Source of the DNA: an uncultured Verrucomicrobiota bacterium
GTDB lineage: Bacteria > Verrucomicrobiota > Kiritimatiellia > RFP12 > UBA1067
NCBI GenBank assembly: GCA_946615875.1
Contig: CAMOIK010000076.1
Location: forward strand, 1-10,115
Direction: 5' to 3'
DNA: 10,115 bases
The stretch's first letter is position 1. Each line of letters opens with the position of its first letter. Position numbers and translations under genes: made by a program. The notes beneath the pieces are model-generated. The model was given only the letters and a program-made list of their open reading frames with translations. It ran no database searches and was not told the DNA's origin. Below are positions 1-6,593 of this stretch, piece by piece.

Positions 1-66
1 ACGGATAGCCGTTCCGGACGCGAAACGCCGAAAACCACATCCCGAAACGCACTTCGGCCTTTATTT

Positions 67-95
67 ACTATGGTGCGACGCATTTCCACGCTCAA
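67..95 (-). promoter_or_regulatory. Weak sigma-70-like promoter pointing left
   Basis: On the minus strand TTGAGC (90-95) and CATAGT (67-72) are 17 bases apart, each matching 4 of 6 consensus positions, with the -10 in the only AT-rich patch of this end. It would drive a gene beyond the left edge. Such matches arise by chance, so confidence is low. Confidence 0.2.
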
Positions 96-128
96 AAAAC
101 GGGCAAACTCCAGGCCGCGAGCCGGAGT
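94..128 (-). terminator. Possible Rho-independent terminator after the rhamnosidase gene
   Basis: Read on the minus strand, ACTCCGGC pairs with GCCTGGAGT (8 pairs with one bulged T, loop TCGCG). Seven bases later comes TTTTTT (94-99). It lies 84 to 118 bases past the rhamnosidase stop, where an operon end would be expected. The gap between stem and T-run is longer than usual, so this is only a candidate. Confidence 0.35.
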
Positions 129-211
129 CCAGGGCGCGGCATTTTGCGGCGGGCGAGGCAGGATGATTGATCGCGGGGGCGCTGCGGCTCTGCGACTGGA
201 TGCGGTGGCAT

Positions 212-3127
212 TCAGTCCAACGCGCGGACGTATGTCCCTGCGGAAAGGCGCTCCACCTTGCCGCAGGGGAGCTTCACCGTGGCAGAGGTGTTTGCCGGGA
301 TTGTGAAGCGCCATGTGCACTTGCCATCCTCGCCGTATTCCCATGCGGACTTTATTGTGCCGTAGGGCGACCTGAACGAGGCATCGACCCAACCCATGCG
401 GCGGTCTGGCACCGGCGCGAGGATGAAACTCTTGAAACCGCCCTCCGGCCCGGCCTGAATGCCGGCCATGGTGCCATACATCCACGCGACGACCGCGCCG
501 TATGCGTAGTGGTTGAAGGAATTCATGTCGGAAGGACCGAAACCGTTCTCCTTAGTGTACGAGTTCCACCTTTCCCAGAAAGTAGTGGCGCCCTGATCGA
601 CCGTATATAGCCAGCTGGGGTGCCCGTGCTGCAGCAGCAGCGCATATGCCGTTTCCGGCGCGTCCGCGTCGTAGGTCAGCACGTCCATGATGATCGACGT
701 CCCGAGGAAACCTGTCTGGAGGCACTCGCCGTGCTCTTTTATGTTTTCGACGAGAGCGGCCTTCGTCGCCGCGACCGCCGAGGGCTTTTCCAGGATGCCG
801 AGCTTGAGCGCAAAGAGCGCGGGGGTCTGCATGTCGCGGAAAAGCGGGACGAGAAGCCCGTCCGACTTGTCGATGAACCTGCTTCGCAGGAACGCGAGCG
901 CGCGCTCCGCCATGTCCAGATACGCCTTCTCCTCGGCGGCGCCGCGCCCGCTCGCCTTGGCCATCTCGGCCATCATGCGCGCATCCCACAGCCAGTAGCA
1001 GCATCCGAGATACTGCCAATAGACGAGAGCTTCCGGGCGCGGGGTCTTCGTGCCGTCCGGCGCCACGATGAATGCGATCTTGCTGCGGGATTCGAGCTTC
1101 TCGAAGGAAAGCCAGTCGGCCCACTGGTAGCGGCGGGATTCCGGCGACTCGTATTTCATCTCGTCCACAAGCGCCATGTAGCGTTTCATGGACTCCCAGT
1201 TCTCGTCCACTATCGCGATGTCGCCGAACTGGCGCCACATGACGTAAGGCACGATTATGCCCGCGTCTGCCCAGCCCAGGCGATGACCGTCGTCGCCATA
1301 CTGGGCGAGCGGCGCGACGCCCGTATATGAGCCGTCGGCGTGCTGCGTGTCGCGCATGTCGCGCATCCATTTCGAGAGAAAGCCGTATGTATCGGCGTTG
1401 AAAGCCCCGGCGAGCGCGAAGACCTGCGTGTCCGCGGTCCATCCAATGCGCTCGTTGCGCTGCGGGCAGTCCGTCGGCACCGACAGGTAGTTGGAATACT
1501 GCCCCCACAGCGCGTTGGACACGAGCTTGTTCACGTCGGCGACGCCGGTGGAAAGCGAGCCCGTCTCCATCTCCTTTCCGATGGACGAGACCGGGATCGC
1601 GCGGACGCCGTGAACGAGGACTTTCCCCGTCGCCGTGATCGACGCGTAGCGGCCGCCGAAGAACGTGAACTCCGGGAGGTGCTTTTCCACGCCGCTTCCG
1701 GCGAACGTGTAGTTGAGCGTGGTGCGCGCCCGCCTGTAGCTCGCCTTGTATATGGAGCCTTCGGGGCCGTCGCAGCCGCGGACCTTCGCGCCGTTGCCGT
1801 CGTTCAGCATCTCCGCCGGGCGCATCGAGAGAGTCGTGCCCGCCGCCGCCGAGAATTCGAATTCCGGGACCATCGCCGAGTTCTGTCCGAAATCGACGAC
1901 GAGCGTCTCGCCGGGTTCGAGCGAAACCGTCTCGCCTGGCGCTGGCCGCCGCAGCGTCACGACCGTCCCGAACGCCTCCTCGGACGCGCCCTCGACGCCC
2001 TTCCACACGTGCATCCCCACGGGCTCCAGCGCAAGATCGCGGCGAAGGCGCACCCCAGCGCCTTCCATCGGGACGCAGACCCCGGCGAACTCGCGGTTGA
2101 TTTCCGACGGCTTGAAACCATCCAGCCCCGCCCCCAGCATCCACTCCTGCGAAACACGGGCGTCGTAGTCCTCGCCGTCGTGGATGCCCGCGCGCAGGAC
2201 GGGGCCGGCCACGGCCGAGAGCCAGGTCTCGTCGGTGGCCACGCGCGTCTCGCCGCCGTCCCGGTGGCGGAGGATGAGCATGGCGCGGAACGCGGACTTC
2301 TTTCCGGCGAAATTGACGATCTTGTCGCGCCACCATCCGGCGGAGACCTGCGCCGCGACGACGTTCACGTCGGCCTCGCCCCTGTTTACGAGGTGCGTCA
2401 CGTCGTATGTGAAGAAGTGCTTCGTCTTGGCGCAGTGCGTGAAACCCGGCTTGAGGAAATCGCGTTCGAGCGAACCATCGGAAAGCTTGCGAGAAACGGG
2501 CTTGCCGTTCACATACGCCTCGAACACGCCCAGCCCGGAGACGGCCAGCCAGGCTTCCGCGACTTCGCGCCCGTTACGCACGCTCTTCACGAAGCAGCTG
2601 GTGCCGTCCTCGGCCTCCTGCTTGGCGACGCGGTCGTGGACACCCGACGGATATGCGCTCACCTTGGAATCGACCGCCGATATCCAAGGCGTCCGCTCCC
2701 ACCGGCCGTCGCCGAACAACGCCGTGGAAAACGCGGCCGGGGCGGACGCCGCCCATTCGCCGCGCTCGTCCTCCACGGCCACCTGCCACGAATACCGCGA
2801 CGCCGGCTTGAGCGGTTCGCCGCCATAGCGGATGCCGACGGACCTGCCGTCCGCCACTTCGCCGGAGTCCCAGACACGCCGCCCGCCGGGGCCGCCTTCG
2901 AAGACCTGTATGCGGTATGCCTTCTGGCTGGCGCCGCGCCGCGCCGTCTCCATGCGCCATGCGAACGACGGCGCCGGGCCTCTGTCGCCCGGCTCCGCGA
3001 GGTGGTCCACGGAGAGACCGGCCACGGTTCTTCCCGGGGCGCGGGCGGCGGCGTCTGCGGCGGACGGGACGAATGCGCCGAGCGAAAACATCGCCGCGGA
3101 CGCAAGCAAGGCACGGGGTATTGTCAT
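212..3127 (-). CDS. Exported alpha-L-rhamnosidase, glycoside hydrolase family 78
   Basis: This 971-residue enzyme should hydrolyse terminal alpha-L-rhamnose from plant glycosides or pectin side chains, outside the cytoplasm. A Sec signal peptide occupies residues 1-26 (hydrophobic core 6-21, AxA-type site in SAADA). The family domains follow in order: an Ig-like N-terminal domain (about 32-140), the rhamnosidase N-domain with its VSGLGVFEAYVNG motif (about 175-345), a beta-sandwich (about 390-500), an (alpha/alpha)6 barrel (about 515-885) and a C-terminal beta domain (about 888-971). The barrel carries PTDCPQRNER (551-560), where Glu559 is the expected general acid, and WTAD ending at Asp566. 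TTFWERW gives Glu852 as the likely base, and NHY (His873) lies 21 residues later, the spacing I recall for the base and rhamnose-binding His in characterised GH78 enzymes. Asn558 replaces the more usual Asp. Length and domain order are normal. The ATG at 3127 has GGAG (3136-3139) 8 bases upstream. It is last in the operon, 52 bases after the esterase gene. The family is secure; the natural substrate is not. Confidence 0.95.
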   Translation of the reverse strand: MTIPRALLASAAMFSLGAFVPSAADAAARAPGRTVAGLSVDHLAEPGDRGPAPSFAWRMETARRGASQKAYRIQVFEGGPGGRRVWDSGEVADGRSVGIRYGGEPLKPASRYSWQVAVEDERGEWAASAPAAFSTALFGDGRWERTPWISAVDSKVSAYPSGVHDRVAKQEAEDGTSCFVKSVRNGREVAEAWLAVSGLGVFEAYVNGKPVSRKLSDGSLERDFLKPGFTHCAKTKHFFTYDVTHLVNRGEADVNVVAAQVSAGWWRDKIVNFAGKKSAFRAMLILRHRDGGETRVATDETWLSAVAGPVLRAGIHDGEDYDARVSQEWMLGAGLDGFKPSEINREFAGVCVPMEGAGVRLRRDLALEPVGMHVWKGVEGASEEAFGTVVTLRRPAPGETVSLEPGETLVVDFGQNSAMVPEFEFSAAAGTTLSMRPAEMLNDGNGAKVRGCDGPEGSIYKASYRRARTTLNYTFAGSGVEKHLPEFTFFGGRYASITATGKVLVHGVRAIPVSSIGKEMETGSLSTGVADVNKLVSNALWGQYSNYLSVPTDCPQRNERIGWTADTQVFALAGAFNADTYGFLSKWMRDMRDTQHADGSYTGVAPLAQYGDDGHRLGWADAGIIVPYVMWRQFGDIAIVDENWESMKRYMALVDEMKYESPESRRYQWADWLSFEKLESRSKIAFIVAPDGTKTPRPEALVYWQYLGCCYWLWDARMMAEMAKASGRGAAEEKAYLDMAERALAFLRSRFIDKSDGLLVPLFRDMQTPALFALKLGILEKPSAVAATKAALVENIKEHGECLQTGFLGTSIIMDVLTYDADAPETAYALLLQHGHPSWLYTVDQGATTFWERWNSYTKENGFGPSDMNSFNHYAYGAVVAWMYGTMAGIQAGPEGGFKSFILAPVPDRRMGWVDASFRSPYGTIKSAWEYGEDGKCTWRFTIPANTSATVKLPCGKVERLSAGTYVRALD

Positions 3128-3135
3128 TGTCTGGT

Positions 3136-3139
3136 CTCC
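3136..3139 (-). promoter_or_regulatory. Shine-Dalgarno of the rhamnosidase gene
   Basis: GGAG on the minus strand stands 8 bases before the ATG at 3127, in the 52-base gap after the esterase stop (TAG, 3180-3182). No hairpin or clear promoter is seen in this gap, so the rhamnosidase is probably read from the upstream transcript. Confidence 0.6.
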
Positions 3140-3179
3140 ATTGTGTGCAAAGGGTGCGGGCGGCGTCCATGAACCGACG

Positions 3180-6100
3180 CTACAGCGCGCGCAGTTCGCC
3201 GGGAGCGAGGCGCACCGTCGTGCATGGCGCGTCGGCGCTCCGCCGCACCGCGGCCTCCTGCGAGAGATGCGCTTCCGTGTTCAACAGATAAACCGTGCCG
3301 TCGGGATATACGCTCCAGCGGACGGTGTCGGCGCATTCCACCTTCGGCCACACGTCGGCGCCGACGGCCTCCAGCGCTTTCGCCATCAGGAAGGAATAGA
3401 GTTTGCGCACGCCGAAAGCGCCCGGGGAATCGAGCGACGCGAGAAAGACGACGCGCCCTTTGCCCAGCTCGTTCACGAAGCCGACGCCCTTGCATTCGTC
3501 CAGATGCTTTTCCACGAAGTTGTCGGACGCGACGACGAACGGCACGGCGGTGGTCGTCTCCAGGCCGGGCAGGTCGAAGCCGCCCTCTATGAAGTCCGGA
3601 TCCCAGACGTTGGTCAGCGGCTGGAAGCGCCAGCCGGGCCCGGGGTTCTTCACAAACTTCAGGCCGTGCGGCAGATGCCACTTCTTCGCCGCGTCGATCC
3701 GCACGCCAGCGAGTTCAGACCAGTCGCCGCCGTTGTAAGGCACGAAAGCTCCGGCGGGGTCGTCCTGCGCCGCGAGGTGGCTGGCCGCGAGCATCAGCGT
3801 CCCGCCGCCCTTCACGTAATCGACCAGCTTGCGGTAGAGCGCATCGTCCATCGTGTTGCGCCCGAGGAAGAAAAGGAGCCTGTATTTCGCGAACTCTCCG
3901 GCGGGCGCGTCGAAAGGCAGGATGCCCGCCGCGCCCAGAGGCGGATTCCCCGAAAAGTCGGCGTCGCCCCAGCTGTCGCGCTCCTGCCAGCCGCGACGGC
4001 GGTAAAGCCCGTCGAAGAGCCGCCAGGCCGTGCGGTCGGCCTCCGTCACGCGGAATGCGTCGTTGGTCCGCTGCCCGAAAAGATGGGTCTGGAATATCCC
4101 GACGTAGCCGTCGAAGCGCCCCTGTATCGCGCCGACCGCCGCGAGCGGATAGCCGTCGGCGCGCGGATGAGCCTTGCACCAGGCCGTGAAACCGGCAAGC
4201 GTCTTGCGGTAGCGCACGGCCACCGGGTCGTCGTGCCCGAAGTCGCGGCCGTGGCTCGCCAGGCCCATCAGGCCGTGCTCGTTGTAGATCGGGTCCGCGC
4301 CGCGCAGCCATGCGTGGTACAGGGAGGTGCGCCAGCGCGCTTCCCACAGGCCGTCGCTCTGCATTCCGCCATACCAGTCCATCGCCATGTCGGCTCCGAA
4401 GCTCCTGCGTCCGAACGCCTCCGACGCCGTCTTGACCCCGGCGTAGGCGCGCTCCAGTTCGTCGGAATACACCACTTCGAGATCGACGCGGTCGTATCCG
4501 GCGCGGAGAAGATACGGCGAGAAGCCGAACGCGCATTCTATGGAGAAGTATGGCGGCGGCAGACCGGCGGCCTTCGCCTGCTCGAGGTCGGCCCGCGCCT
4601 GTCCGCACGTCGCGGCGTAGGCCTGCGCGAGCGAATTGCCGCCGCGGGGGATGCGCGGCGACGGCGCGCCATGGTACATCGCGTTCTTGGGATGCCAGTA
4701 GAACATGAGCCCGCCAGACTCGCTGTAGTGCTGCGTGCCGGCGCACACGTCGGCGTATTCGCCTAGCGCGGCGAGGATGGCGTCCTTCTGCGGCGCATAC
4801 TCCTTCTTCCAGTCGCCGCTCCAGCGGTTGAACATCTCGTCCATCGTGAATGTGCAGCCGTGTCTGCGGCAGTGCTCGCCGACGGCCCGCACCTTATCGG
4901 CAATCCATTTGCCGTGAAAGAGATTGAGAAGTGTGCCGCACCCGTCGCGCGTGAGCGTCTCGGCGGTGGATACGCCGAAGCCGCCCTCGGCGATGGAGCC
5001 GGTCTGCACCACGTGCGCGCCGGACGCCGGGTTCTTCTTCGTGGCGAGGCACGAAGGGTGGATCGTCGGCTCGCTGCGTGGGCGCTCCTCGCGGGTCCAG
5101 CCGCCGTTTGCGTCCTGGCGGTAAAGCCACGGATACGGCGCGACCGGCATGTCGATGCCGCCGACGCGCCACTTGACGTCCAGCCTTTCCGGCGCGACGC
5201 CCTCTTCGCACCATGCGACGAGCATATCCTTCACCTGGCGGCCGGACGGCGAACCGGTCATGATCCGCCCGCGGCCGCCGCCGTGCGCGCAGCCTGGTAT
5301 GCAGAAAAGCCGCATGAAGCGCGAGACGTCGGCGAGTCCGCCGTTGTCCCTGCACACGCGCTCGTAGTAATCGACTATCGGCCCTGGAGGGATCGTCTGG
5401 TCTTCCCACCCGGCAGTCATGATTATCTTGCCGCCGCGCGCCGCGAACGCGGCCAGATCCGTCGAGCAGGCGTTGAGCTCCGGCGCCGCCTCCCTGAGAT
5501 ACATGTCCACCTGCTCGAAGCCGACATCCTTCCAGCGCGACTGCGGAAAGCCCTTGCCCGCGAGGAAGTGCGGCATGGAAAGGAGGCTGCCCCAATTGTA
5601 GTTGGCGCCGTGGTCGGTGCCTGGGGCGAAGCCGGTGAAGTAGCATCGCCCGTCGTGGATGAGCGGCACATACAGCGCCTTGAGGCGCGCGGGCCTGTCG
5701 CCTTCGGCGAGCGCAGGGCGCTTCGCCCCGGCGAGGGCGATGAAGCCGTCGATTTCTTCCTCCGTGAAACGTCCGTCCGCGATGACATGGCCCGCGTAAG
5801 GCTTCGGGTCTGTCTTCGCCCTGAACTCTATGGCGGCGGCGGCAAGCGCCGCGAAGTCTTCCTTCGTGAAGACGGCCCGCCCGTCGTCGTCGTGCGTCTG
5901 CCGCCAGAGATGCCACAGCGCGATTTCGCTCACCGCCGCGCTGTTGTCGGGCAGGGCGGCTATTATGCCGTCGTAGTCGCCCGGGAAACGGATCGCCTCG
6001 CTCATGCCCTGGCGCCCGCCGGTCGAACCGCCGTTGAAATAGGCGTGGCGGGCGGGAGCGCCGTAGAAAGCCTCGACGATGCGCTTGCCGTAAACCGTCA

Positions 6101-6593
6101 TCAGGTGCGTCGCTCGCCAGTTGAAGTCCCGCAGGGAGGCCTCCGACCACGGCAGGGATTTGTCGAGGTATTTCTTGCTCGCGACCGTTGTGCCCAGATC
6201 GGTCGTCGCGGCGGCCGTGCCCATCGCGACGTATGCGTCAAGGTCCGGGAGGGAGCCGGCGCGGCCGCTGTTGCCCTGGCCCCAGAACCGGCCGTCCCAT
6301 CTGCCGGGCAGGGGCAGCACGGCGCGGCACTTTATGTCGCTGCCGCGCTCCGGCGCGAGCGTGAACTCTACGCGCACGAACGCGTCTGTCGCCGAAACGT
6401 CCTCCTTCACCTCCGCCCGCCACGCCTCCAGCGGGTCCTTGCCCTTCGGGTCGGACTTCTGGCGGAGCGAGACTTCGGTGACGGCGCACGTGGCGTCCGC
6501 CACCGCCCTTATGCGCGCGAACTCCGCGTCGAACGGACCGGCGCAGGCCAACCACGCGGCGGAAAGCCACGCCGCCAGAAAAGCACACCTCAT
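3180..6593 (-). CDS. Exported tannase/feruloyl-esterase fused to a glycoside-hydrolase-like C-terminal half
   Basis: The protein has 1137 residues. MRCAFLAAWLSAAWLACA is a Sec signal peptide, probably cut after Ala18. Residues about 25-510 are a full tannase/feruloyl-esterase (alpha/beta hydrolase): Ser190 in NGGSTGGRQG, Asp398 in GWEDQTIPP and His437 in CIPGCAHGGG. This family cuts ester bonds of aromatic acids such as gallate or ferulate. Residues before Ser190 and after His437 are both Gly, so the disulfide of the family's CS-D-HC motif is absent. Residues about 530-860 look like a TIM-barrel hydrolase, with acidic candidates Glu586 (TMDEMFNRW), Glu686 (FSIECAFG) and Glu772 (IYNEHGL). Residues about 890-1075 look like the amidotransferase-like domain of GH42-type beta-galactosidases, with a short beta tail after that. 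I cannot assign this half to a numbered GH family. The start at 6593 is chosen over an in-frame ATG at 6623 because it has a strong Shine-Dalgarno, overlaps the upstream stop as ATGA, and puts the signal peptide at the N-terminus. The frame is continuous across the junction. Confidence 0.9.
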   Translation of the reverse strand: MRCAFLAAWLSAAWLACAGPFDAEFARIRAVADATCAVTEVSLRQKSDPKGKDPLEAWRAEVKEDVSATDAFVRVEFTLAPERGSDIKCRAVLPLPGRWDGRFWGQGNSGRAGSLPDLDAYVAMGTAAATTDLGTTVASKKYLDKSLPWSEASLRDFNWRATHLMTVYGKRIVEAFYGAPARHAYFNGGSTGGRQGMSEAIRFPGDYDGIIAALPDNSAAVSEIALWHLWRQTHDDDGRAVFTKEDFAALAAAAIEFRAKTDPKPYAGHVIADGRFTEEEIDGFIALAGAKRPALAEGDRPARLKALYVPLIHDGRCYFTGFAPGTDHGANYNWGSLLSMPHFLAGKGFPQSRWKDVGFEQVDMYLREAAPELNACSTDLAAFAARGGKIIMTAGWEDQTIPPGPIVDYYERVCRDNGGLADVSRFMRLFCIPGCAHGGGRGRIMTGSPSGRQVKDMLVAWCEEGVAPERLDVKWRVGGIDMPVAPYPWLYRQDANGGWTREERPRSEPTIHPSCLATKKNPASGAHVVQTGSIAEGGFGVSTAETLTRDGCGTLLNLFHGKWIADKVRAVGEHCRRHGCTFTMDEMFNRWSGDWKKEYAPQKDAILAALGEYADVCAGTQHYSESGGLMFYWHPKNAMYHGAPSPRIPRGGNSLAQAYAATCGQARADLEQAKAAGLPPPYFSIECAFGFSPYLLRAGYDRVDLEVVYSDELERAYAGVKTASEAFGRRSFGADMAMDWYGGMQSDGLWEARWRTSLYHAWLRGADPIYNEHGLMGLASHGRDFGHDDPVAVRYRKTLAGFTAWCKAHPRADGYPLAAVGAIQGRFDGYVGIFQTHLFGQRTNDAFRVTEADRTAWRLFDGLYRRRGWQERDSWGDADFSGNPPLGAAGILPFDAPAGEFAKYRLLFFLGRNTMDDALYRKLVDYVKGGGTLMLAASHLAAQDDPAGAFVPYNGGDWSELAGVRIDAAKKWHLPHGLKFVKNPGPGWRFQPLTNVWDPDFIEGGFDLPGLETTTAVPFVVASDNFVEKHLDECKGVGFVNELGKGRVVFLASLDSPGAFGVRKLYSFLMAKALEAVGADVWPKVECADTVRWSVYPDGTVYLLNTEAHLSQEAAVRRSADAPCTTVRLAPGELRAL

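Larger units (their letters stand above)
1..211. other. Region downstream of the rhamnosidase, probably non-coding
   Basis: No gene is supported here. The stretch includes an AT-rich patch around 61-71, unlike the GC-rich genes. CGAAACGC occurs twice (21-28 and 43-50), 22 bases apart, with a third CGAAA at 29-33. A short inverted repeat pairs CCGAA (42-46) with TTCGG (53-57) and on the plus strand is followed by CCTTTATTT; with only 5 pairs it is too weak to call. One minus-strand frame is open from the rhamnosidase end to the window edge, with an ATG at 83-85. Its codons there (ATA GTA AAT AAA) are unlike those of the neighbours, so it could only be the start of a next gene, if anything. Confidence 0.5.

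Noticed and set aside
1..85. Start of a further minus-strand gene (ATG at 83-85, frame open to the edge, ending in RPERLS)
   Set aside because: Fewer than 30 codons are visible, the Shine-Dalgarno is poor, and the AT-rich codons differ from neighbours; it overlaps the promoter-like pair. Sequence to the left is needed.
4990..5060. Gene fusion as a frameshift or assembly artefact, or an internal start for the GH-like half
   Set aside because: The frame is continuous and codon use is alike on both sides. The tannase half looks complete. No Shine-Dalgarno precedes the in-frame GTG codons near 5012. A chimera cannot be excluded without reads.
552..6150. Long minus-strand frames inside the genes (552-2336, 3715-4746, 4894-6150)
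   Set aside because: They are frame-shifted shadows, Arg- and Pro-rich, with no motifs, inside genes whose own frame is unbroken.
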